From assembly GCA_902774845.1 (NCBI GenBank), contig CACYJU010000011.1, positions 1-64,000 on the forward strand: a stretch of DNA of 64,000 nt, given 5' to 3'. The stretch is from an uncultured Bacteroidota bacterium (GTDB lineage: Bacteria > Bacteroidota > Bacteroidia > Bacteroidales > P3). Below, in pieces: positions 34,713-45,200 of the stretch. How positions within the stretch are numbered: the first letter of the stretch is position 1; each line of letters starts with the position of its first letter. Position numbers and translations under genes: made by a program. The notes under the pieces were generated by a model. That model was not told the DNA's origin. It did not search any database and worked only from the letters and a program-made list of their open reading frames with translations.

Positions 34713-35371
34713 CAAAGCACAACAGATTGGCATATAAGAAGCAGATTGTCGCTATCCTTGCGGTTTTGACGGCTTTCTGTCTGACGGGCTGCCGCAATAC
34801 GTCCAAGCTCACGCACGATAAGAGCCCCTCGCAGCAGGCGTCCAAGCCGGCATCCGAATGTGTGGAGATATCAAGGTGCGAGACCCTGATTGCCAATTTT
34901 TCCTGTACCGTCGACGACATCGCGGTCAACGGACAGCTCCGACTGAGACGGGACTCTGTGATATGGGTCAACCTCAATAAATTCATTGAGCTGGGTCGTG
35001 CCATGCTGACCCGCGACTCGGTATTTGTCTATGCCAAGATTGCCGGCCGATACTTCGAGGGCACCTATTCCGATTTGCAGAAAGTGGCTGGAATCACGAC
35101 AGATTTTGAGTCGCTGCAGGAGCTCTTCCTGGGAGAGAAAGACTTCGTGAGGAAAAGCTGGGTGATGGCCGAGTTCAGCGATTGGCGCCAGACGGTGGAG
35201 GTGCTGGACGACGGTTCGATGGTGAAGAACAAGAAGTATCCCTATCGGGCCGACATCTCGGCGCGGAGCAAGCTTTATTCCGGCACGGCGACCATCCTCT
35301 ACAGCAAAGTGAAGATGAACCAGCCGACGACCTATCCCTATAGTGTCAGCCCTGTGGCGCGAAAGTATTAA
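34709..35371 (+). CDS. DUF4292 lipoprotein
   Basis: A 220-residue lipoprotein with lipobox LTGC (Cys at about 27) after an N-terminal Lys/Arg cluster. The mature domain (ANFSCTVDDIAVNGQLRLRR, WVNLNKFIELGRAMLTRD, GITTDFESLQELFLG) matches DUF4292, a Bacteroidota family with a LolA/LolB-like half-barrel that may bind lipid. It overlaps the TPR lipoprotein by 4 bases. A lipid or lipoprotein carrier role is inferred from fold and context. Confidence 0.8.
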   Translation: MTKHNRLAYKKQIVAILAVLTAFCLTGCRNTSKLTHDKSPSQQASKPASECVEISRCETLIANFSCTVDDIAVNGQLRLRRDSVIWVNLNKFIELGRAMLTRDSVFVYAKIAGRYFEGTYSDLQKVAGITTDFESLQELFLGEKDFVRKSWVMAEFSDWRQTVEVLDDGSMVKNKKYPYRADISARSKLYSGTATILYSKVKMNQPTTYPYSVSPVARKY

Positions 35372-35372
35372 T

Positions 35373-35404
35373 ATTGCTTGAATGATTGAGTGCTTGAATG
35401 CTTT
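35373..35404. repeat. Four 8-bp units before the LolA-like gene
   Basis: Four octamers of the type AATGCTTG, the inverse of the CAAGCATT family seen at 25098-25129 and 28151-28190. The patch starts 1 base after the DUF4292 stop and ends 4 bases before the ATG at 35409. Confidence 0.65.
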
Positions 35405-35408
35405 AAAG

Positions 35409-36212
35409 ATGAGGGTAAAGGATAAACATAAAAACAGCCAGAATATCAAACAGACGGTCAGACATATTATCTTGACAATCCTGATGCTTTCGGCATTTAC
35501 GGCGGCGGCGCAAGAGCCTGTGCCGATCAATACGGCTACCAATTCCGACACGGCGAAGGCCATTGTGGAGCGTTTCCTCAAGGCGTTGAATTATGAGGCC
35601 CTTCCCGCCGATTCCATTCTCTATATCGAAAGCTCTATCTTCGACTTCCACGACCGAAGCGACACCCTTGTGATGAAGCGCTGGTTCATGCCGCCCCATA
35701 ACCATCGGGTCGAGCTCTGGTCGCACGGCCAGATACAGCTCGGCTACCTTACCGACGGGGTGGACAACGCACGTCGGTACGACACGGTAGATCGAGTGTG
35801 GCGGAAGATCACCCTCGCCGACTACTACGACAGAGGGTCGGCTTACGACTTCCGTACGCCGCTCTACAACTGGCGTACCAACGGCACAGAGTTGCAGTAT
35901 CTGGGAGAGAAAGAGATACAGGGCGTGAAGGTCTACGAAGTGCACGCCGAGACGCCAGGGATGCACATCCGCGAGTATCTTTTCGAGCGGGAGAACGGAC
36001 TCCTTTTCTTTGTTATCGAGCATCCCGAAATCTTCGGTGGCGAGGTCGACCCTCTTCACCGGAATGTCGACTGGCGCGCCTTCACCGACTATATCCATAT
36101 CGGACAGTCGCTCCTTCCCTACACCGAGAGCTACAGACGCGATGGTCGTGTGACGGTGATCAACCACCGCTACGCTGTCCTCAAGAAAGACAAGCAGAAA
36201 TTCACAAAATAG
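35409..36212 (+). CDS. LolA-like periplasmic protein
   Basis: A 267-residue exported protein with a signal anchor/peptide (about residues 20-38, HIILTILMLSAFTAAAQ). The mature part has the alternating beta pattern of outer-membrane lipoprotein-sorting proteins (FMPPHNHRVELWSHGQIQLGY, TEVQYLGEKEIQGVKVYEV-like segments, LFERENGLLFFVIEHP, YIHIGQSLLPYTESY). The start at ATG 35409 avoids translating the octamer patch. With the TPR and DUF4292 genes just upstream it forms a three-gene envelope set. Confidence 0.7.
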   Translation: MRVKDKHKNSQNIKQTVRHIILTILMLSAFTAAAQEPVPINTATNSDTAKAIVERFLKALNYEALPADSILYIESSIFDFHDRSDTLVMKRWFMPPHNHRVELWSHGQIQLGYLTDGVDNARRYDTVDRVWRKITLADYYDRGSAYDFRTPLYNWRTNGTELQYLGEKEIQGVKVYEVHAETPGMHIREYLFERENGLLFFVIEHPEIFGGEVDPLHRNVDWRAFTDYIHIGQSLLPYTESYRRDGRVTVINHRYAVLKKDKQKFTK

Positions 36213-36225
36213 CCACACCTACACC

Positions 36226-36657
36226 ATGAGTGACGACGATTATATGCAGATGGCCTATGCTGAGGCTCAAGCTGCCTACGACGAGGATGAGATACCCGTC
36301 GGAGCTGTGGTGGTATGCGATGGTCGGGTTATAGCTTCGGCTCACAATCAGACGGAGCGGTTGGGCGACACTACCGCACATGCCGAGATGCTGGCCCTCA
36401 CCGCCGCCGAAGATGAGCTTGGGTCGAAATATCTTGACGAGTGTACCCTTTATGTCACCCTCGAGCCCTGCATCATGTGTGCCGGCGCGATAGGGTGGGC
36501 ACAGGTGAGACGGCTGGTTTATGGCGCCGCTGACGAGAAGCGAGGCTATTCGCGCTTCTCGCCCTCTCCGCTACATCCTAAAACCGAGGTGACGACAGGC
36601 CTGATGAAGGAGGAGTGCGAACAGCTGATGAAGCGGTTTTTCAAGGAGAAGAGATAG
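36226..36657 (+). CDS. tadA: tRNA adenosine deaminase-type nucleoside deaminase
   Basis: A 143-residue zinc deaminase. The active-site motifs are HAEMLAL (zinc His and proton-shuttle Glu) at about 55 and PCIMCAGA (two zinc cysteines) at about 85. VPVGAVVV-like residues near the N-terminus and the C-terminal KRGYSRFSPSPLHPK segment fit TadA, which makes inosine at the wobble base of tRNA-Arg. A close relative acting on guanine cannot be fully excluded. It begins 13 bases after the LolA-like gene. Confidence 0.9.
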   Translation: MSDDDYMQMAYAEAQAAYDEDEIPVGAVVVCDGRVIASAHNQTERLGDTTAHAEMLALTAAEDELGSKYLDECTLYVTLEPCIMCAGAIGWAQVRRLVYGAADEKRGYSRFSPSPLHPKTEVTTGLMKEECEQLMKRFFKEKR

Positions 36658-36675
36658 GTAGCAGAATTAACGAAA

Positions 36676-36747
36676 ACACCCTTACACCCATACACCCATA
36701 CACCCATACCCACTAACAAATTCACACATTCACGCATTAACACATTC
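36676..36747. repeat. Nine 8-bp units upstream of the nucleotidyltransferase gene
   Basis: Nine successive octamers that drift from ACACCCAT (three identical copies, 36684-36707) to ACACATTC. They fill nearly the whole 101-base gap between tadA and the next gene, ending 11 bases before its ATG. Confidence 0.75.
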
Positions 36748-36758
36748 AAAAAAATACC

Positions 36759-37646
36759 ATGAAACCTACATTATTAGTTCTTGCTGCCGGCATGGGCAGC
36801 CGCTACGGTGGACTTAAGCAGATGGACGGAGTCGGCCCTCACGGTGAGGCCATCCTCGACTACTCCGTCACCGACGCCATCCGTGCTGGATTCGGCAAAG
36901 TCGTCTTTGTCATACGCCACAGCTTCGACCAGGATTTCCGCAAGGTCTTCAATAGCGAACGCTGGAACGGCAAGATAGAGGTGAAATACGTCTACCAGGA
37001 ACTCGACAACCTGCCCGAAGGCTTTTCTGTGCCCGAAGGACGCGAGAAGCCCTGGGGTACCAACCACGCGGTCCTGATGGCCAAGGAGGTCATCCACGAG
37101 CCGTTTGCCATCATCAACGCCGACGACTTCTATGGCGGCGACGCCTTCAAGGTGATGGCCGACTACCTTCAGACCTTGGACGGTGTCGAGGGTAAATACT
37201 GCATGGTGGGCTATAAGCTTGAAAACACCCTGAGCGAGAACGGCTCCGTGTCACGTGGAGTGTGCAAGGTCGACGCCAACGGCCTGCTTATCGGCATGGA
37301 CGAGCGCACCTCGATTGCACGCACCTCCGACGGCATCGCTTATACCGACGCCGAGGGACAGCATCCGCTTCCGGCCGACGCCACCGTGTCGATGAACCTC
37401 TTCGGTTTCACACCCGACTACTTTGCCAAGAGTGAAAAACTCTTCGTGCAGTTCCTCAAAGACAAGGGCGCCGAGCTCAAGTCGGAATACTACATCCCCT
37501 TCGCGGTCAACACCTTCATCGCCGACGGAAGCGCCACGATGACGGTGCTGAAGACGACGGCCAAGTGGTTCGGCGTGACCTATAAGGAAGACCGTCCGAT
37601 GGTCGTCGAGCGTCTCCGCAAACTCCACGAAGAGGGAGTTTATTAG
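36759..37646 (+). CDS. Sugar-1-phosphate nucleotidyltransferase-like protein
   Basis: A 295-residue GT-A fold nucleotidyltransferase. The signature LVLAAGMGSRYGGLKQMDGVG is at the N-terminus (nucleotide-binding G-rich loop) and the metal-binding pair occurs in AIINADDFYGGDAF. The C-terminal part (FIADGSATMTVLKTTAKWFGVTY) is typical of a Bacteroidota subgroup annotated only as nucleotidyltransferases, so sugar and nucleotide are not known. It may feed an envelope polysaccharide pathway. Confidence 0.85.
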   Translation: MKPTLLVLAAGMGSRYGGLKQMDGVGPHGEAILDYSVTDAIRAGFGKVVFVIRHSFDQDFRKVFNSERWNGKIEVKYVYQELDNLPEGFSVPEGREKPWGTNHAVLMAKEVIHEPFAIINADDFYGGDAFKVMADYLQTLDGVEGKYCMVGYKLENTLSENGSVSRGVCKVDANGLLIGMDERTSIARTSDGIAYTDAEGQHPLPADATVSMNLFGFTPDYFAKSEKLFVQFLKDKGAELKSEYYIPFAVNTFIADGSATMTVLKTTAKWFGVTYKEDRPMVVERLRKLHEEGVY

Positions 37647-37664
37647 CATTTAGCGGGTAGCAGG
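37644..37664. repeat. Three TAGC-heptamers after the nucleotidyltransferase gene
   Basis: TAGCATT, TAGCGGG, TAGCAGG in succession. The patch begins with the stop codon TAG and ends at the GTG used as start by the next gene. It is short, so chance cannot be excluded. Confidence 0.45.
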
Positions 37665-38866
37665 TGGTTTTGGATGAGATAGTTGAATGGGCATGGCGGC
37701 ATCGGGGAGAAGACCCCCTGAAGATGCTGCTGAAGGGCGGTTTGCCGTCGGGTGTCGATGCACAGAGGGTGGCCGAGCAGATGGAAGGGCAGGCGATGGC
37801 GGCGAGCAAGTGGCCCTGGCTGGCTTCCAACGACAGCATAGCCTATCCCTGCCGGCTCAGCCGCGAGCAGAGCTCGTCGGAGACCGCCGCACGATATAAG
37901 GCGGAGCTGGTTTCAAAAAGATTGATGCCAGATTCCCAATACACCCTCGCCGACCTCACGGGCGGCATGGGCATCGACAGCCTCATGTTCGCCTACGACG
38001 CCAAGCATGTCGACTATGTCGAGCAGGACGGCACCCTTTGCGACATTATGGCTCATAACGCCCAGGCGCTCGCTCTCGACAACATAACATGCCATAACAG
38101 CGACTGCCACACCTGGCTCGAAGCCGACGGACGGCATTTCGACGTGATTTATATCGACCCCGCCCGACGCGGAGAGCGCGGACAGAAGCTCGTCAGCCTT
38201 GCCGACTGCCAACCCAACGTCATCGAGATGTTGCCGATGCTGAGAAAACGTTGCGAGAAGCTACTGATAAAAACCTCGCCGATGATAGACATCCACGAAA
38301 GCCTACGGCAGCTCGGCGATGTAGCTGAGGTGCATATCCTCGCCGTAAACCACGAGTGCAAGGAAGTACTGTTAGTGGTCAGCGAGCGGGAGCCGGTGGT
38401 TGGGGGTCAGCAGGTCCGGTGTGTTGATGTTTGGAACGGGGGAGAGTGGCGTAATGAGTTCGTCTTAGGTGACGAGGTTGTGCCAAGCTATGCCGCCGAA
38501 GTTTGTCGATACCTCTATGAACCCAATGCGACCCTTATGAAAGGTGCTCCATGGGGCGAGATATGCCTGTGGTATGGAGTCGAGAAGCTCGACCGTAACA
38601 GCCACCTCTATACCTCCGACCAGCTTGTGGCCGACTTCCCGGGACGCCTGTTCGAAGTCCTCAAAGAGGTGCGGCTCAGCAAGAAAAGCCTCCAACGAGA
38701 GGTGAAGCAAGCCAACATCGTGGTGCGCAACTATCCTGTCGACGCCAACACCCTGCGCCGCCAGCTGTCCATAGCCGACGGCGGCGATCAGTACCTCATC
38801 GCCACCACCGTAAAAGGCGAGAAAAAAGGCCTCCTCTGCAGTCGAGTGGCGAGTTTTAGAAAATGA
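37664..38866 (+). CDS. SAM-dependent methyltransferase with THUMP-like domain
   Basis: A 400-residue Rossmann-fold methyltransferase. Residues about 95-120 hold the SAM motif ADLTGGMGIDSLMFA, and DVIYIDPARRGERGQK (about 160) is the catalytic-like motif. Residues about 275-400 resemble the PG_1098 ferredoxin-like and THUMP-like domains found together in Bacteroidota proteins, suggesting an RNA substrate. GTG start at 37664; an in-frame TTG at 37670 is an alternative. Transcription ends toward the hairpin at 38959-38985. Confidence 0.78.
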   Translation: MVLDEIVEWAWRHRGEDPLKMLLKGGLPSGVDAQRVAEQMEGQAMAASKWPWLASNDSIAYPCRLSREQSSSETAARYKAELVSKRLMPDSQYTLADLTGGMGIDSLMFAYDAKHVDYVEQDGTLCDIMAHNAQALALDNITCHNSDCHTWLEADGRHFDVIYIDPARRGERGQKLVSLADCQPNVIEMLPMLRKRCEKLLIKTSPMIDIHESLRQLGDVAEVHILAVNHECKEVLLVVSEREPVVGGQQVRCVDVWNGGEWRNEFVLGDEVVPSYAAEVCRYLYEPNATLMKGAPWGEICLWYGVEKLDRNSHLYTSDQLVADFPGRLFEVLKEVRLSKKSLQREVKQANIVVRNYPVDANTLRRQLSIADGGDQYLIATTVKGEKKGLLCSRVASFRK

Positions 38867-38880
38867 TAGGGGCTATAGGT

Positions 38881-38898
38881 AGCGGCGAGAACGCCGCT
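38881..38898 (+). repeat. Short AGCGGCG palindrome
   Basis: Seven-base arms around AGAA. Together with the two preceding bases it shares GTAGCGGCGAGA with the hairpin at 4920-4947. Confidence 0.5.
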
Positions 38899-38958
38899 GA
38901 AATGTACGGGAAGACTCACCCCATGGTGCGTGATTTTGAAATTTGAAAACTATAAAAA

Positions 38959-38985
38959 AGCCCTGTTCCTTTTGGGAACGGGGCT
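38959..38985 (-). terminator. Terminator of the glucan synthase gene, possibly bidirectional
   Basis: An 11-bp stem (38959-38969 with 38975-38985, one G-T pair) and a 5-base loop. On the reverse strand it is followed by a CTTTTTTATAG tract, so it best serves the large reverse gene; it can also stop the forward methyltransferase transcript. Confidence 0.75.
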
Positions 38986-39246
38986 CTTCTTGATTGCCTT
39001 TGGTGTGTGCCCGCACAGGGCTGATGAAAAACTCAGCCCCTGGCCACCTCTCTGACAAGATTTGTCAACCAGATTTTGAACTGTAGCACTGTGGCAGACG
39101 AGGATGTCACTTGACTTTAATCAAAACCTAACATTCTTATTCAGAAGTGTTTGTTTGGGGGAGCTGTAAAGCCCTCTATCGTAGGTTTGCCTTGGTCAAC
39201 GGATGTGTAGCTGCTGGGTTGTGCGGCTCTTTTGCCGCACTATCGC

Positions 39247-42200
39247 TCAGTTTACCGTCACTTCGTGTGTGCCGCCGTCGTCGACGAGTTCGATGGTGGT
39301 GGGGATGGGCATGGCGTTGGTGGTGCGCTCGTACTTGATGACGTAGATCGTGTTGCCGAAACGGTAACGCACGGTGAACTTGTCCCACTCGGACGGCACA
39401 CAGGGGGCTATGGTGAGCTGGTTGCCGCACTTGTGGAGTCCTAAGATGTTCTCGATGCCGGTCTTGTAGGCCCACGATGCGGAACCGGTGTACCAGGTCC
39501 AGCCGCCGCGACCCGGGTGCTGACGGTTGCTGTAGATGTCGGCAGCCATGCAGTAGGGCTCGACCTTGTATTTGAGCACGTCGGCGAGGGTCTGTGTGCG
39601 GTGGATGGGGTTGATGAGCGAATAGAGGAAATAGGCCATGTCGTAGCGGCCTTCTTTGAGCTGCGCCATGATGTACCACATGGCTCCGTGGGTATACTGT
39701 CCGCCGTTCTCGCGCACTCCTTCGGGGTAGTTCATGATATATCCCGGCGAGGGTTGCGAGTGGTGGAAGGCGGGAGTGAGAAGCTGTATTATCTCATGTT
39801 CGCGGTTGACCAGGCGGTTGTCGGTCTCACGCATGACGCTCTCTTTCTGTTCGGGCGTAGCCACGTCGGTGAGGATGCTCCAAGCCTGCGAGATGAGGTC
39901 GATCTGGCACTCGGTGTTGTTACGAGAGCCCATGGGGTCGCCGTTGTCGTAATAGGCACGGAGGAACCAGGCGCCGTCCCAGGCGGAGCGCTGTATGGCG
40001 TCGACGAGACGGCTGCGGAAAGCCGCGAGGTCGCCGCAGTAGCTCAGGTCGGCCGAGGGCATCATCTGAGTCAGCTCTTCCATCTTGGGCAGCAGGTCGG
40101 CCAGGAAGAAGGCCACCCAGACGCTCTCGCCTTTGCCTTGAGAGCCTACGGTGGACATGCCGTCGTTCCAGTCGCCACAACCCATCAGTGGCAGGCCGTG
40201 GCTGCCTATGCGGTTCATCGAGCGGTTGACGGCACGACGCAGGTGCTCATAGAGGGAGGCGGTCTCCTGCTGAGAGCTGGTGTAGTTCATTCCACGCTCG
40301 TTCTCGCCCGGCGCGAGCTGGTCGGCTTGGCAGAAGGGGACCTCTTCGGTGAGGATGGACTCGTCGCCGGTGACTTTCACGTACTGGTAGGTGACGAAGA
40401 CGAGCCAGAGGTAGTCGTCGCTGAAGGTGGTGCGGGCTCCGAGGTGCATGCTCTCATGCCACCAGTGGAGCACGTCGCCTTCGGCGAACTGATGGGCAGC
40501 GTGGTCGAGTATCTGGCGACGAGCATAGTCGGGGTCGCTATAGAGGAGGCTCATGACATCCTGGAGCTGGTCGCGGAAGCCGGTGGCGCCGCCAACCTGG
40601 TAGAATCCGGCACGGGCATAGAGACGAGAGGAGAAGACCTGGTAGAGGTACCAGCGGTTGAGCATGTAGTCGAACGAGCGGTCGGGAGTCTCGACCTGGA
40701 TGTGGCTGAGCTTCTCGTCCCAGAAGGCCTGTACGCGGTCAAACTCGCCGTTGATGTCGAATATGGAGTGGGCGGAGGTCTGCACCGCGCCGCTTTCGCC
40801 TACGGTCAGCACGAAGGCCACCTGACAGTCTTTCTGTGCCTCGACGTTGAGTTTGAGGCCCAGACGTTTGCGGTTGGGAGCGTCGAGCGAGTGGCTGAGA
40901 GCCGTAGATTCGCCGCCTATGGCCGAGAGGCAGAGCACCTGGTTGTGGTAGATGGGATGGTAGACATTGCGGATACGTATGCTCTTGGAAGCTTCGTCCC
41001 ATTCGGAATGGAGGTAGCGGGCCGTCTGCTCCTCGCACATGCCCATAACGAGCTTGTAGACCATGTCGAGCTGCACCTCCTGGTTTTCGTTGCTTTTGTT
41101 CTCGACCATGATCTGGTAGTATTTCTCCATCTTGTCGACGGAGACGAAGACGCGGACGCTCACCTTGAGGTCGGGATACTCGGCATCGAAGGCCGAATAG
41201 CCTTGACCGTGACGGGCGGTGGCTGGCACAAACTGCCCTTTGTTGACGAGCAGCATCTCGCTGGCTTGGTCGCGCACCATGTCGTTGCTCCAGCTGGTGA
41301 GCTTGAACTGCTGGGCGTTGTAGGCGAAGGTGAATCCCGACATGGTCGAGCTCAACACGCAGCCGAACTTGCCGTTGGAGATGACGTTCACCCACGGCAT
41401 CGGGGTGTTGGTGTTGGTCACCACATAGTCGCGGCCGCCGTTGTCGAATCCGCCATACTGGTTGTAGAAATCGAGGCTGCTCCAGACGCGGAAATGCTTG
41501 CCTGGCTTCAAGACAGGATATTCCACCTTGTCCTGGTAGTGCTGGTTGGCTTCTTCTAGTTGGCGGAGCTGCTGCTCGATGGTGAGGCCGTCGCGGGTGT
41601 TGAAACAGAGGCGAGCCACGGTGTGGAGCAGTATGCGTTCGGCTTCGCTGACATCGTCGCCGTTGAGCACGAACACCTTTCCGGCGTCGGAGTGGGTCGA
41701 CCACAGGTGTTCGGTGTTGGACATGTTGCGTATGAAGTGGGTGAGGCTCTCGTGGTCCTCGCCTTTGGCGTCGTTGATGATCACCAGATCCAGGCGGAGG
41801 CCGTGAATCTTGAAGTACTCGAAAGCGCGCAGCAGCTCTTTGGCGAATCCCGACTTCTCGAGACGGTCGACCTCGAGCAGCAGGATGGCCAGGTCGCCGC
41901 TTATGCCGAAGCGCCAGAGGCCGCTCTGCGAGAGGGTGTTCTTAGCCAGGACCGCCTGACGGTCGTTGCCGAGGGTGGCGGTTTGAGCCATGTATTTGCT
42001 GATGCTGTTGTAGAGACGCATCTGAGCCCCCTTGAGCAGCGAGAGGTCGGTACGCATGTTGTTGAACACCGAGGCGGTCTTGAAGGCATGTTCGACATCG
42101 ACGGGAGTCTGGTAGCGTTCGGTGAGCTGGAGCAGCTGCTCGCGAGCTTTGGCGAAGGCGATGATGAGGTAAGCCTCGATCTTCTTGCCGGCTTCGATAT

Positions 42201-45200
42201 GCAGGCGGCGACGCATACTCATGATGGGGTCGAGGGTGGTGCCTACAGTGCCGCTGAGGGTGCGGTGGTTGTCAATTATGTCGGCATGCTGAAGGCTGCC
42301 TCCACGTCCGAGGAACCTCAGGCGAGAGGACTCGTATTCGACTATCTGATAGTTCAATATCGGAGCCGATTCGTCGAGGTCTTCCTCCACCCAGAGTTTA
42401 TGCAGCAGGTAGTTGCGTGTGCCGTTGGCCGCCGGGCGGCTGAACAGGAGCGCCTCGTGGTCTTTGTCGTACTCGCTGTGGATCTTCATCCCGTTGAAGA
42501 CGCGGTGGCTCTCGTCCTCGGCTTCCATGGCGAGGACCACCTCACCGTAGGTGGTTATCTCGAGGTCGATGTCGCGGTCGCTGTTGTTGACGAAAGTGTA
42601 GCGGCGGATCTCAGCCGAGCGGTCTTTCAACACCGTCACCTCGGTCTTGGTTTCCACCTCGTCGTCGATGCGGCTGAAGCTTATCTTGTCGCTGGCGAAG
42701 TTCACGTGATAGGACTTCGGCATCACATCCAGCGGAGCGTAGGTGGCCGACCAGAGGCGGTCGGAGCGCAGGTTGCGCACGAAGAGGTAGACGCCGTGGT
42801 GGTCGGAGCTGATCTTCCTGTAGCGGTTGACCATCACCCCTTTGTAGCGCGAGAATCCCGACCCGCGGTCGTTCATCAGCACGGTGTATTGTCCGTTGCT
42901 TATAACCCCTATCTCAGGCACGGTGGCGATGGAGTCGTAGTCGCGGGCGTCGCTCTCGCTCTGGGTCTTCGAATACTGGTAGCGTTTGTACTGAGTCACC
43001 TTCAGGTCGATGTAGGGCTTCACCTGGGCTTTCTCTTTAAGCAGGGTCTCCATCGACTTCATCGCAGGCTCCTGCATGAAGTAGTGCTGCAGGCAGCGGT
43101 TGTTAAGGTAGTTGGCCAGACTTGCCAGGATCATTCCCTGGTGGTGGGCATAGTGCGCCAGAACCGGTACGTGGTCCTCTTCATCGTAGCTCTCGTAGAA
43201 TCCGTACGACCCATTTTCGCTGTTGCCCGACATCATCTTCAGCTCTTTGAGAAGCTGTATGTTGTCATAGACGGCGCGGTCGTCCACACCGATGGTCATA
43301 AGGGAGCTATAGGGCGATATCACTATGCGGTCGGGGGTGGTGTTCTGGAATTTCAGATAGGGGACGCCGAAGGCGTGGTATTTATAGTTCTGAGCGTCGT
43401 CAAGCTCGTTGTAGGCGGTCTCGCTTATGCCCCAGGGGAGACGATGAGAGCTCTCGGTGTTCTTTACAAACGCCTTCTGAGCTCGGATGGCAAAGCTGTA
43501 GGTCTCGTCCATGAGGGTGTGGCGGTAGGTGGGGAGGAAGATGAGCGGCATGAAGTACTCGAACAGGGTGCCATACCACGATGCCACCCCTTTATAGCCT
43601 TTATACTGCACCAGTGTCTTGTCGAGACAGAACCAATGCTTGTAGGGAGCGTCGCCCTGTGCAATGGTCAGGAAGCTGGTAAGGCGAGCTTCCGAAGCGA
43701 AGTTGTTGTAGTGATAGGGTAGGAGAGTGTGCGATCCGTGGTCGTAGCCGATGCTGAACACATCCAGCTCGTGATTATAGAGCTTGGTGAAGTCGCAGTT
43801 GTCGATGAGTCGGCAAACCTTGGCCAACAGAGCCTCTGCCTGCTGATTCTCGGATTTCGAACTGTGGATTTCTGAATTGAGGAATCCTTTCACCACATAG
43901 AGGCAGGCAACGAAGTTGCCCGAATCGCAAGTGGAGATGAAGAAGTGAGGCAGAGCCCGCAGAGTGTGTATGTCGTACCAGTTGAAAAGGTGTCCGTTCC
44001 ATTTCTCCAGCTTCACTACGGTGTCGATGATATGCTCCAGGTGCGTCACCGCATCTTTCTTTGAGATGAAGCCCAGCTCGGCGGCACTTATCACGGCGGT
44101 AAGCGAATAGCCGATGTTTGTGGGAGAGGTCTTGTAGTCGGTCTTCTTCTCGCGGTTGAGCTGGTAGTTGTCGGGCACCAGCCAGTTGCTCTCCTCCGTC
44201 AGCATGGAGTCGAAGAAATGCCAGGTGTCATGTGCCAGCTGTTTGACCTCTTCGGTCTCGATGGCGTTGAGGTTTCTCTTGTTGTCGGGGAGTTTCTTGC
44301 CGAGGATGTACATCAGCAGCGGAGCTCCGCACCAGCTCACCACGCAGAAGGCGCACGCCACCACCGTAAGCCACGGGAAGTCGGCAGCCGCGAACACACA
44401 GAAGCAGGTGAGAGCCGTGATCACAGCCGCACACACGTAGTTGAACCAGAACTTGGCGATATAGTCGCCCAGCGTCCCTTTGGTGTTTTTCGACGCTTCG
44501 TCGCTCGGAACCCAGTTCAGCAGGTTCCGATGGCTGAACCGCATGCGGTAACAGCTCCTTATTATCGCGTCGGTGTACATCCAAGCCTCCTTCGGCATCA
44601 GGGCGAACTGCACCACTGAACGGCACACCACCACCCAGATGCCACGCATGAGTGTCATATAGTACTTATATCGCTTGCCCACGTGAGGCAAACGAGCCAC
44701 CTGCTCGAGCAGGAAGAAGAGTATGGGCAGCGACACCACTATCAGCGCCACCACCGTCAGCGCGAACGCGGCGGCATACCATATCATGAACGCAGGCTTT
44801 TCTGTCAGCACATAAAACAGAACGAACTGATGACCTTCAGCCTCCAGGCTCATCACGAAGCCCAGCATGATAAGCACCAGCAGCGACACGTTGAGCACGC
44901 TTCGGCGCAGGTTGTCGAATATCTTCCAGCGACCGATGGTGTTCACCTGGTTCTTCACCTTCTCGCCCTTCTCGTTGCGCACCTGGTTCTTCAGCCACCC
45001 TATCACCTGCCAGTCGCCGCGAGTCCAGCGGTGGTGGCGTTTTGCGTCGTCGATGTAGTTCGACGGGTTGTCGTCGAACAGCTCCACGTCGTTGATAAGG
45101 CCGCAACGTATGTGGCAGCCCTCAATCAGGTCGTGGCTCAGTATGAGGTTCTCAGGGAAGGTGCCCTTCAGCACCTGCTGGAAGACACGCAGGTCGTATA

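Larger units (their letters stand above)
38867..39246. other. Convergent intergenic region, 380 bp
   Basis: No gene is seen. It holds a short palindrome (38881-38898), three heptamers (38931-38951), a terminator hairpin (38959-38985) and a weaker stem-loop with 7-bp arms (39018-39024 and 39033-39039). Confidence 0.7.

Noticed and set aside
39517..43722. Forward open frames of 680 and 720 codons across the glucan synthase region
   Set aside because: They are opposite a gene with clear domains, and their Val/Gly/Ala/His-rich translations show no motifs.
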